DNA of 64,000 bases, taken from Symbiotaphrina buchneri (lineage: Eukaryota; Ascomycota; Symbiotaphrinales; Symbiotaphrinaceae). Position 1 is the stretch's first letter, and each line of letters begins with the position of its first letter. Below the pieces are notes generated by a model. That model ran no database searches, had not been told where the DNA came from, and saw nothing but the letters and a program-made list of their open reading frames with translations. The DNA lies in the NCBI GenBank assembly GCA_001599915.1, contig BCIG01000028.1, positions 1-64,000 of the forward strand, written 5' to 3'. Both the position numbers and the translations under genes were made by a program. This document shows, in pieces, positions 54,697 through 64,000 of the stretch.

Positions 54697-55019
54697 AGTT
54701 GCTATAGCAACGCATGGGTGGAAATCACGGCATCTATGCTCATACATGTGAGAGCGGGCGACAGTCGGGCGTTTGACTGAAAAGGGGTCCATCTAAACTT
54801 CATGGGTGATGAATGATCAGGGTATAGATAAAAGGCTAGCAATAAGCCTCCGAGAAATGCCCAAATCCATCGAGTACAACCGCAGCCTGACGGTGTGAAG
54901 CCTCAAGTGCTAACCCAAATGAATATTTGTCGGTGATTTGCGGTTGCTCAACGCCAACGCCGTAGGTATTGACAACCGAACTCCTGGGCACGACACTCCG
55001 TGAGAACGTGCCAGATGGC
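54697..55019. other. Convergent intergenic region, nothing recognised
   Basis: This is the 3' flank between the ArfGAP gene and the SNARE gene. No gene or repeat is seen. Confidence 0.4.
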
Positions 55020-55435
55020 TTACTTCCAGAAGAAGCCTAAAATCCACCATAGCAGCACCACGGCAACCACTATGATCCCTGCCAACTTAAAGATAGCGAC
55101 CTTGTTCCCCTGCCCAGCCATACGCCCAAGCCTGCCGGCACTGCCTGTTATTGACGTGGAGAAATTTGAGAAGACCTCGGTCTGCGCAGCGCAAGCGTCA
55201 GAACTGTAGCAGGGTATTATATGCAGTCGCTCATAACAATATACGCACCGAACTGTCGATGAGCTCATGGTTCCGCGCATTGTCGTAGATGTCCACCGTA
55301 ACCCCTCGCAGGGCAGATACCTTGGATGCAAGTTCATCAAGGCGCGAATTGTTTTGCCTATCCAGCCTTTCAGCATTTGGCAGCGAGCAGTTTCCGGGCC
55401 GCATATTACCTCTCCCTTTCGTACGCTTCTGCCAT
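55020..55435 (-). CDS. SFT1: Golgi SNARE SFT1
   Basis: Three exons (55435-55410, 55366-55249, 55181-55020) give 101 residues. The introns are 43 nt (very short, phase 2) and 67 nt (phase 0); in the second, the more distal AG is used to keep the frame. The product is MAEAYEREREL-like at the start, then NNSRLDELASKVSALRGVTV, DIYDNARNHELIDSS, TEVFSNFSTSITGSAGRL, ending in the membrane anchor AIFKLAGIIVVAVVLLWWIL. Sft1 is a Qc-SNARE of intra-Golgi retrograde transport. Length matches the family (about 100 residues). Bet1 is the closest alternative; RMAGQGNKVAIFKLAG favours Sft1 from memory. Confidence 0.87.
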
Positions 55436-55987
55436 GACGATGGCTTGCTGCAGCGGGTCGCAAAGTCCTTAACAAGCTGGAGAAAGTCGGGAAGGTAGAA
55501 CCGATAAGAGGCCGAGCCAGACAGTTATCTCTCTTCGCACAGCATCCGAGTATGCAGTCAATCAACGTTGCCAGTGGTGGCTGTGGGATACCGGTATTCT
55601 GCTTGCAAGGGAAGATGAGATGGGAAGGTTTCAGGGCGACTTGGGCCGGTTTAACGCATGTATGCTGCGCCCGCGCTTAGGCGTCATCGCTGTCTCTCTA
55701 CCCGAAAGCTAGCTAGCAACCTTGGAGGCTTGGAGACTGCCACCACCTCAGCGATCCCCCATCTCCGACAGTCCCGCCTCATCTTCTTCCACCGTAAATC
55801 TCCTAGGAACCTTCGGCCGCTCCCACCTCCCCTAGAAGAAGCTTTCGTGCAAGCTGAAGTTGATCTCGACCGAGACACCCTCTCATCTCTCCGAATACTA
55901 TCGACGGTGCACACACGGTGAAAGGCGCAATCCGGTCGCCTCTTCTTTGGGCTGTCAGCCTTACTTGGTGGGGCCTCAACCGCCAAC
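55436..55987. promoter_or_regulatory. Divergent SFT1 / YSC84 intergenic region
   Basis: This holds two outward promoters. It has no gene and none of the dense GGTACC motif clusters seen in other divergent regions. Confidence 0.4.
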
Positions 55988-57390
55988 ATGCCGCTTGGGA
56001 TCCACAACCCGCTTCCCTCCTCGGTGAAGAGTACGTTCTTCTCCAATTATACAAACCGTATTAGCTGACGCCGCCCCAGGTGAGTGCAAAAAGGCAGCTA
56101 AGATTCTGGCGTCATTCGTCGACCCCCGACAAGCTTTCGGTCCGGACAAGGTCATACCTCCAGCTATACTTGCCAATGCCAATGTAGATGCTCTCAGAGG
56201 AAGTGCTGCACCGACTGCGCTGATTCGAATGACTTAGGGTCTTGCGGTTATTACAGTCTTCAAGGCGGGATTCCTCGGCTCGGGTCGGTTTGGATCTGGT
56301 ATCGTAGTGGCACGACTGGCCGATGGCTCCTGGTCCGCGCCCTCGGCTATCGCAACAATGGGAGCTGGGTTTGGGGGGCAGATCGGTTTCGAGCTCACAG
56401 ATTTCGTCTTCATCCTGAATGACGCAGCATCCGTACGGACATTCTCACAAGCAGGCTCTCTCACCTTGGGCGGAAACGTCTCCATTGCCGCGGGCCCGGT
56501 GGGCCGAAATGCGGAAGCCGCCGGTGCTGCCAGCATGAAAGGGGTGGCTGGCGTCTTCTCTTACTCAAAGACCAAAGGCCTATTTGCTGGTGTCTCGTTG
56601 GAAGGCAGTGTATTGGTGGAGCGCCGGGATGCTAATGAGAAACTCTACAATAGTCGAGTCACAGCTGCTGCTCTGTTGACCGGAGCCGTCCCTCCTCCAC
56701 CGCCAGCAGAGCCACTGATGCGCGTGCTCAATTCTCGCATATTCGCGGGCACCGGTCCTGCCTATGGTTCTGACGATATGTATAACGGCATCCCCGTCTA
56801 CGATAGTGAGCAGGATGATGTGGTGTGGGAGGGCAGAAGGGGCCCAGGCTACGGGGAAGGGGTCCGCAGGGATCGAGCTGGCTCGACTGGTTTCAACGAT
56901 GACCCGTATGAATATCGCGATAGACCGTCACGAGCGAGCACCTGGGCAGATGATGTATACGACCGGCAACCATCGAGGGGCGTCAACCGTTCAGGCACGG
57001 GCCGATCCAATCCAGCGGATAACTTCGAGCGCTACGAAAACAGAGCCCGTGCTGGTAGCGTGGAGGATGATTATGTGTACCGCGACCACAAACCAAGCAG
57101 ACCAACAGCACCAAAGCCCACATTCAACCGACAGAAGTCGGCGGCCGACCTCGGGCCTGACCAAGCCATTGCCTTGTACACATTCGAGCCCGACCAGCCA
57201 GGAGACCTAGGGTTCAAAAAGGGCGAAGTGATTACCATCATCAAGAAGACACAAAGCAAGAATGACTGGTGGACCGGCCGGATCGGCGACCGAACCGGCA
57301 TTTTCCCCAGGTAAGCCCCTAGAACCCCGGGGTGATCAACGGTCATGTGGTGACTGACGCTCTTGCAGTAACTACGTCGAAACGGTGTAG
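55988..57390 (+). CDS. LSB3: SYLF-SH3 actin/endocytosis protein (YSC84/LSB3, SH3YL1-like)
   Basis: Four exons (55988-56030, 56080-56183, 56238-57310, 57369-57390) give 413 residues; the introns are 49-58 nt and the last coding exon is 22 nt. The SYLF domain fills about 10-225: SSVKSECKKAAKILASFV, DPRQAFGPDKVIPPAILANA, GLAVITVFKAGFLGSGRFGS, GGNVSIAAGPVGRNAEA and KTKGLFAGVSLEGSVLVERR. It binds phosphoinositides and actin. A disordered Arg/Tyr/Asp-rich linker leads to a C-terminal SH3 domain (AIALYTFEPDQPGDLGFKKG, NDWWTGRIG, GIFPSNYVETV). The final exon supplies the last residues of the SH3 fold, so splicing is essential. Yeast Lsb3/Ysc84 act at cortical actin patches. Confidence 0.93.
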
Positions 57391-60272
57391 GGCCGTGGGT
57401 AGTATTTCACCGGGGCCACCGGGGCCACCGGGGCCACCGGGGCCACGCGGGTAAGACGCTAGAGGTCAGCATCGTGAAACTGTTTGCGGGCTACAGTAGT
57501 TGTTGTTCCAGGAGCGAAGGACGCGTTTGTACTATTTCCCCCTTGTTCGAACTTCGCAGGCATTGCCGGGCGTTTTGGAAAAATTAGATTGAATGATCTA
57601 TTAGCGCGCCTCTGCAGGGTGGTTGAGACTTGGAGCTCCATTCGTGTGCCGCAACGTTTTTGATTTGCCTGATCAGCCGCCTAGTTGAAGGGCTTTGATG
57701 ATTTGTGAGTGAAGAATATAGCCTGAAGTCTGGCCTTGTGGTGTGCCCTACAATGGCTGCAGTTCTACGAGATTGTACGTACGTTTGTGCTTGGTCTTAA
57801 AATGCTGGGTCAGAGGATGGAGTTCAGAATGCTACGTACCATGTATACAACGTACTGCGCGCTCGGTACGCACACCGGTACAGAAGGGCTAAACACGTGG
57901 AGATGGTGAGGCACGAAAGAAAGGAGAACGATGCTTTCTGTGTTAGGTTATTGTTAAAGTAATTGCCCGTGATTGGCCTGCTGTGGCTGGCCCTGTTCGT
58001 TTTTACTCTACAGATACTCAACTTCGTACAGGCCCAGCGGCACTCACAGGCAGCCACATCGCCTTGCCGTGAAATGACGCAGGGCTACGGCGAAAAGATT
58101 GTCCGAAGCTCTGCTTGACTGGAATCCGGGGTTGGTTCGAGAAAGGGAGAACGGGATTCGTAAGGTGACCTGCACTCCCGCATCTCATACATCCTCATTG
58201 TGCGTCAAGGGTATGGAAATTGCTGGAAGTGACTGGTCACGGTGGTAAAAAGTATCTGTATGGAAGCAGAATACTCGACCTATTCACGAAGGGTCAAATC
58301 CATACGTGGCGTTGTTGCTGTCTCATTCCACTCCGGTTAAGATGGAAGGCTATATCCAAGAGCCGAATGACAGGCGGCAGGTCGGTACGAGTAGAAGGCG
58401 GGAGAAGCTGTGGAACCTGCAGATGACGGTTAAGGCATGGTCCAAAAGGCCGTCTGCCCTCCACATGACCATCCATCAAGGCCAAGAAGCCCGTTTGAAG
58501 GACATGTCAGTGTCTGCAGAGGCATGAATAACATCAGCGTAATTGATGCATGGAATACCTTGGGGTTCGGGAATCCTGGAAACCGGGGATCCGGCAAGAG
58601 GCTTTCACCGCCGAAACATTAATTAGTTGAGGTACTGTACGAGTATGGGATATCAACCTAAGGTAAGGTAAGGTAGGTACCTAAGATACGAAGACCTGAA
58701 GGGTCAGACATTCTGGATTGCAGTCACCTGGCTATTCGTACAAGTGCAAAGTCATCTTGACCATATTTCCCTGGCTAGGCTCTTCTTCGACCAGTAGCCC
58801 AGACCCGCGGAACCCGGCAGGAGTTGGGTTTAGAGTTTTCGGAGGTTAAGGTAGGAAGCGCAGCTGCTAGGGCACGTCCCTTTTAATTCTTCTTTTTGAC
58901 ACGCGGAGCTAAAGTGTCCTCGGTGTGCTCGGGTGCAGGGTAAGGGATACCGTGCTAATCATACCTTAATGTTCTCGTCTCTCGCACGAGGAGATAGCAC
59001 GGTTATAACCCAGCCGACCGGAGCATGGGCCGCATGGAAATGAAGCAATCCTCACCGCCTTTCGGACCGAACCTCGAAAATTCGCTGAAACAAAATATTT
59101 CATACAATAACCCAGTAGGAGAGGAACCTAGATGTTCAGGACCAGTAAGAACAGAAAGGCACGAAAGTAAGATGTGTGACGGTGTTCACCAACAGTCCCT
59201 ATCATACTCGGTAGGAAATAAGAACTGTTGTTGCCTTGTTGTCTTGTCTCTTTACAAGCAGGGAAGGGGAAAGCGAGCGGGAAAGGGAAAAGAAGCTTCG
59301 GCATGATCTGCTCTACCTGCATCGGCTGCATCTGGAACGCCTCCCCCGGTGTCAGGCAGGCAGGCAGAGTGGCAGACAGGCAGAGAAGGGGGTTGATTTC
59401 CACAGGATCCGCCGTACCTTCCTGCCTTAGGTAGGGGGCGCTCTTTAGCTTCCATCCCGTGCGAGCTCGGCTGCTCCACCCCCCCATAATAATGCGAAAA
59501 AAAAGGAAGATGCTAAGATCGATAAGGCCCGGTAGGGGTACGACGAATAACCGTACACGGCTCGTACAAGGTAAGGTACCTACACCCACCGTGCTTGGTA
59601 TGTAGCACCGTAGCACTGTACCGATAGAAGAAAGAGGTGAAGATGATGGAAAATCCCTTTTTCTCTCCCACCACCAAAACACCACCGCCATCCTACAAGC
59701 AGTACGAATACTTTATTTTACTTTCCCTCTTCTCCGCCGTCCACCATCTGCTTCCCGAAAAATCTCCTCCTCGACCATCGGCCCAAAAATTTCTGAAAAA
59801 TAATTGCCACGCTTCTGACCGAATCAAACCGTCAAAACCCCCTTCCGTCATTCATCCATCCCCTCATCCACCCATCTGACTTCCTGTCATCTTCTAGTTG
59901 TGCTCCCTCTGACGCCAATTGCCACCATTCAAAGCTTTCTGTGTCGCCTTTGAGCCGCTGATTCCGCCGTCCTCTGCTTTCGGGGGTCGGATCCTGTCAA
60001 GTTGCAGTCGTTAGTGAGGAACTTGTTGTGGGCATTCACGCTCTGCAACATTCACATTCACCATCACCTCCACTCATAACCACCTGTCAGCTACCCTCGA
60101 TTGGCCGCACACACCGTGTTTCCCATCGAAGACTCTTGACACTTCGACACGCCTCGTTCGTCGACTCGTCACACCCTTCCTACCAGACTTCCCTTTCTGC
60201 TACCATCCCATCTGTCTCAGACGCCATTCTTGAGTATCTCGACTTTTCGACACACCTTCGCACATCGACAAC
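57391..60272. other. 2.9-kb non-coding interval
   Basis: No gene is recognised on either strand. It holds a 9-bp minisatellite at its left end, GGTACC/AAGGTA units at about 58650-58685 and 59570-59585, purine-rich and GGCAG-rich low-complexity sequence at about 59255-59400, and a long C/T-rich leader (about 59640-60270) before the dehydrogenase gene. Short open frames have no family resemblance. Confidence 0.45.
57408..57446. repeat. 9-bp minisatellite, four CACCGGGGC units
   Basis: Four perfect head-to-tail copies of CACCGGGGC plus a partial CAC, starting 17 bp after the stop codon of the SYLF-SH3 gene and so probably inside its 3' untranslated region. Confidence 0.95.
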
Positions 60273-61570
60273 ATGAACTCCTTCCGTATCGCCGCGCCTC
60301 GTGCGTTCGCACGTGCTCAGCGCGTCCTGCCTTCGTCCGTCGTCGCTCGCCGTGGTCTCTCTGCCACTGCCCTGCGTCGTGAACCGGAGAAGCAGGTGCC
60401 CGTAACTATCTATTCCAAAGGCGAGCCTGCTGGCGAAAAGATCTTGTCCTTTGACGATTCGAAGCCTGTTGCGAGTGTTGCACCTGCCGTCGCCGAGACC
60501 CCCAAGCCTGCCGTACCTTTGAAGAAGTCGATGACGGCGTCTCTTCCTCCCACGATGCAAAAATTCACTCTGCACGACAAAGTCGCTGTGGTCACTGGGT
60601 AAGCTACCCCTCTCCAGAAACACAAGCTCGTATCCACTGTCCAAGTCCTAAATCACGGCTTGCCCGCCCAATGGACACTCTTAGATTCGACAAGTCTTTC
60701 TTGAAGATCTGACACTGACTCTTCTTCTCTGCAGAGGTGCGAGAGGCCTGGGAAACAACATCGCCAAAGCTCTGTGTGAGGTCGGTGTTAAAGCTCTGGC
60801 CATCCTGGACGTCCAACAAGAGCTTGGGGACGCGGCCGCTGCTGAATTAAGCCAGCAAGCTGAAATCCCGGTCCATTTCTACAAGGTCGACGTCCGTGAC
60901 GCTGCTGGCATCACTGAAGTTGTCAACAACATTGTCTCCACGTTTGGATCAGTTGATGTTCTCGTTAACGCCGCTGGAATCGCTGAGTAAGTGCAAGATG
61001 TTTTCTGGTGAGGTTTCGTCCAAGGGCTCACGACTGTCTAGTTCCAACATCAAGGCCGAAGAATACGATACTGAGAAATTCCGCCGTCTGATCGACATCA
61101 ACTTGACTGGCTCGTTTCTGGTCGCCCAGGCTTGTGGCCGTCACATGATCGACACTGGCAACGGTGGTTCCATCGTGCTTGTCGCCTCCATGTCGGGCAC
61201 GATCGTCAACTACCCACAGGAGCAATCGTGCTACAACGCCTCCAAGGCCGCTGTCATCCAGCTAGGCAAGTCTCTAGCAGCCGAGTGGGCTCAACACAAT
61301 GTCCGTGTCAACTGCATCTCGCCTGGGTACATGGACACGGCGCTTAACCGGGTCCCGGCGCTGGACGCGCAGAAGAAGATCTGGACTTCGCTGACGCCAC
61401 AGCGACGACTGGGTAACGTTGACGAGCTCAACAACCTGGCAGTCTACTTGGCTTCGGACGCTTCGAGCTTCATGACGGGTGCAAACTGCATCATCGATGT
61501 GAGTAACAGGTTCCTCTCTGATCACGACGTCATTCTAACTGTGAACTAGGGAGGCTATACCCTCTACTAG
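60273..61570 (+). CDS. Short-chain dehydrogenase (arabinitol/mannitol dehydrogenase-like) with mitochondrial presequence
   Basis: Four exons (60273-60598, 60735-60986, 61042-61498, 61550-61570) give 351 residues; the last coding exon is 21 nt. A presequence rich in Arg, Ala and Ser (FRIAAPRAFARAQRVLPSSV, then RRGLSATALRRE) is followed by a polar linker. The classical SDR core begins near residue 95: KVAVVTG joined to GARGLGNNIAKALCEVG, DVLVNAAGIAD, the Ser in SMSGTIV, the catalytic Tyr-x3-Lys in SCYNASKAA, then VNCISPGYMDTAL and the C-terminal GGYTLY. The end and middle resemble D-arabinitol 2-dehydrogenase, mannitol dehydrogenase and sorbose reductase types, so the likely reaction is NAD(P)-linked polyol/ketose interconversion. 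The substrate cannot be read from sequence. Confidence 0.87.
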
Positions 61571-61962
61571 ACGTGCGTGAGATAAAGACTCTCTAGATAT
61601 GTCTCTCGGATTGGCTTCGGGAGATGGCTCTGAGAATGGCTGAATTTAGGCCGCATGGAAATCCAGGATAGTTCTGCTTCGTTTGGGGTTCTGCATTGTC
61701 TTGCTGGGGTCGTCTACGGGTTGTGTTGGTCGCATCTAGATCTCGCAACGAATTTCTTTTGTCTAGGACTCTCCAAAGGCCTACAGCGCCGGTAGATTAA
61801 TAGTGTAAAGTCATCAGAGGCTTTACATGGCTCATCAAACACAAACATTGACGCAATCAGTCGTCTCTCAATTACCTCCCATAGTCCAAATCTGCTTCTA
61901 TGCTCCATCCAATAAGCTTTAAAGATCCAATGGTTGCGTGGTGTGCAGGAGAGTGGCTGTCA
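61571..61962. other. Convergent intergenic region, nothing recognised
   Basis: This is the 3' flank between the dehydrogenase and the CUE2-like gene. No gene or repeat is seen. Confidence 0.4.
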
Positions 61963-63695
61963 TCACCCAGGGCCTTTGACGCCGTGAACGACCAAAACGC
62001 CTTCTCCAATCCGAACCTTCCAACCCTCGCGCAGCAGCATGCTCCCAACGGCGGGCCCGATCCGGGCCCTGCCACCCTCGCTGTGTCTGCCGACCCCTGT
62101 GACGATCCTGAAGCCTGCACCGACACCAGCTCTGCCGCCGACCCTCTCCCGCTGGCTCACCTCAACCCACCACGCCGTCACCTTCTCACGAGCGATCCGA
62201 ACCGCATCTCTGACACTGAGGCCGTGCAGATCCAGCTCGGTGGACGTCGACTGCGACTCCACCAGCGCATCGGCGGCCGCCTTGTTGTATGTTCGAGCCT
62301 TGGCCCCGTGCTCCCGGCCGAGCTGGCTGTAGTACGCGGCGGCTCCCGCCATAAGATGATCAGACTTGCCTCGGCGATACGCCGCCGATGCTTGGGTGAA
62401 GGCCGCCGAGCGTGCCGCATGGTGCGAGCTCGCCAGGGCAGCGGCGGTCTGAAAAGGTAGCGATTCCTCGGGCTCCGAAGGAGCTTTGAGCCGTCCAGCG
62501 GTATTGCCCGAAGCGGATGGCCTCACAGGCGGTGCATGCTTTGCGATGATCTGGATGCCGCCGCCGGCCGAGCTGCCTTGGGTAACAGGCTCCCTGGTTA
62601 TTGCTTCGGCAAGTTCGTACGCTGCGGTAGAGGAAGGGTGGGTAAGGCGAACAAGCGTGTGGACCAGTTCACTCGAGATCGAGGGAAAGGCCCGCCCGAC
62701 TTCATAAGCAGTGACTTCCATAACAGGATCATCACTAGCTGGTGTTGCAGCGGTTTCCCTTTTTTTCTCCTCCTGCAAAAGGGCACGGGTCGTGGCTGAC
62801 ATGGAGGCTCCGTGCTTGTGATACATCGAAGACACCGTTTGTGGAGACAGATGCAGCCGGGCAGCGATAAAGTCTACATCTTGACGGCCAAGCTCCCACT
62901 TACTCGCTGCGGTGGAAATCCCACGATCTGGACTCGGAGAGAGAGGAGGTGCTGAACTGGGCCGGGTAGGTAACGACCTGTCATACCTTCTTACCCTTCC
63001 AGGTTTCTTCGATTTCTTGCCTGAAAATGGATCCACGTCTTCCGAGAAGCCATCCACGCCCTTCATATAGGCTCCCTTGCCATCTTCGTAGAGAAAAACT
63101 TGGTTGAGCAACTCCTCCACAGTTCTATCTAGGTCGTGATTATATTTCCGGAGCGTGTAATTGATCGTGTTGCCTTTGACTGTAGGGAACATATCCTTCA
63201 GCAAGTCTTCTTTGTTCGGAGCGTTAAGCTCGTTAAGCCCTGTCGAATACTCTGCCCGTGGGAGCTCATCCTCACTGCTCCATCTCGAGTCGTCCTCGAA
63301 GTTTAAAGACGACAACGAATGCGCCGTGTCCGTCACTTCGGTCCCATCCTCAGTGCTTAACCCTGGGCAGGAGCCATCAACGACCGACTTGCGGCCTTTC
63401 TGGATCGATCCATCGTCCTTTCCCTGGTACACCGCAGAACCGCTGCTTCCTGAAGGATCGAATCCTGTAGCTTCTTCCTCGAGCGCGGTAGCCTTCAGTG
63501 TCTGCAATATCTCGGACACCTGCTCGAACGATTGCTCATCAAAAAGGTCGTAGTCGGAGACGATTGCCGTAAACAGTGCGCTGTCAATTGGGGGGCAATG
63601 TTCAATCTGGTTTGCCCGTTAGGAAATCTTCATCTACCTAGAGCTCTGCACGAAGCAGCGTGACCAACCTGTAGTTGAGCTAATCTGTCATCCAT
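61963..63695 (-). CDS. CUE2: CUE2-like Smr-domain endonuclease (no-go decay)
   Basis: Two exons (63695-63669 and 63606-61963, with a 62-nt phase-0 intron with a CTAAC branch site) give 556 residues. Exon 1 is only MDDRLAQLQ, joined to IEHCPPIDSALFTAIVSDYD; without it the frame has no ATG near the N-terminus. Order: a CUE-like N-terminus (about 10-50), a CUE domain (about 140-178; DLLKDMFPTVKGNTINYTLR), a disordered middle, DUF1771 (about 398-463; AAFTQASAAYRRGKSDHLMA), and a C-terminal Smr domain with the catalytic DLHGL motif and the TGVGRHS loop. Yeast Cue2 cleaves mRNA in the A site of collided ribosomes to start no-go decay; human N4BP2 is related. All Smr key residues are present. Confidence 0.9.
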
Positions 63696-64000
63696 CTCCC
63701 TGCATACGAGAATCTGAGCAAAATGGCCAAGCACGTAATGGAATCATATTCGCAGATCATGCTGTGATGGGTCTGAATTATGAATGATGTGCAAGCGGAT
63801 GGCATGGAGTTTTTAGTGGGTGTTGTAGAAGCTGGTGCGGTGCTTGCCGCCAGGGTCAACTGGCTGTTTGGGCCGCTTAGGGGAACCATACCCGCCCGAT
63901 ATATAGAAAGACGATGGGAGTCCACGGCGGTCACAGTAGAGCAACAGCATTAGACAGCACGCCAGGCCGAGGTAGTAAGTCAATTTGTTATTCCCTAGCC
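63696..64000. other. Upstream flank of CUE2-like gene, right edge
   Basis: No gene is recognised in the last 300 bp. It is presumably promoter and 5' leader of the CUE2-like gene. Any gene beyond the edge cannot be judged. Confidence 0.35.

Overview
The window looks like a gene-dense stretch of a filamentous ascomycete (Pezizomycotina) nuclear genome. The reasons are genes on both strands, short GT-AG introns (43-150 nt) with CTAAC/CTGAC-type branch sites near the acceptor, about 50% GC, and lineage markers such as a fungal phytochrome hybrid kinase and several small proteins I know only from filamentous ascomycetes. I cannot fix the class. I count 27 protein genes. No rRNA, tRNA, CRISPR array or recognisable transposon is visible. 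All functions are read from motifs and remembered family sequences; no search was run.

Layout. 1-9 kb: MET10 (its C-terminal part lies off the left edge), FMP52-like, a small mitochondrial protein, and an SNF2-family ATPase. 9-21 kb: RSM1-like export factor, MET22/HAL2 phosphatase, mitochondrial ribosomal protein uL6m, the nuclear-fusion protein KAR5, a WW/FF splicing protein (URN1-like), and proteasome subunit PRE9. 20.4-25.8 kb is a gene-poor block that holds one conserved Cys-rich small gene. 25.8-40 kb: an F-box protein, a LAMTOR1/Ego1-like lysosomal adaptor, a secreted mucin-like protein, the phytochrome, and an unusual flavoprotein/F-box-like/Trp-Trp-repeat fusion. 40-57 kb: an RGG protein, LUC7, GPI16, a ZNF830-like zinc finger, BYE1, MsrB, an AGE2-like ArfGAP, the SNARE SFT1, and a YSC84/LSB3 SYLF-SH3 protein. 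After a 2.9-kb non-coding gap come a mitochondrial short-chain dehydrogenase and a CUE2-like Smr endonuclease.

How they relate. Most genes are unrelated housekeeping genes, arranged as divergent or convergent neighbours. Three act in sulfur metabolism (MET10, MET22, MsrB) but are tens of kb apart. RSM1, URN1, LUC7, ZNF830-like, BYE1 and CUE2 handle transcription, splicing, export or mRNA decay. SFT1, AGE2-like, YSC84, GPI16 and the LAMTOR1-like protein belong to membrane traffic, GPI anchoring and vacuolar signalling.

A short sequence theme built from GGTACC, TTACC and TACCT units recurs in nearly every intergenic region and ends in a clean pentanucleotide array at 25.4 kb. The most novel item is the fusion protein at 38.1-39.9 kb. 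Other points of note are paired strong/weak start codons in MET22 and MsrB, which suggest dual targeting, and a tendency toward tiny terminal exons.
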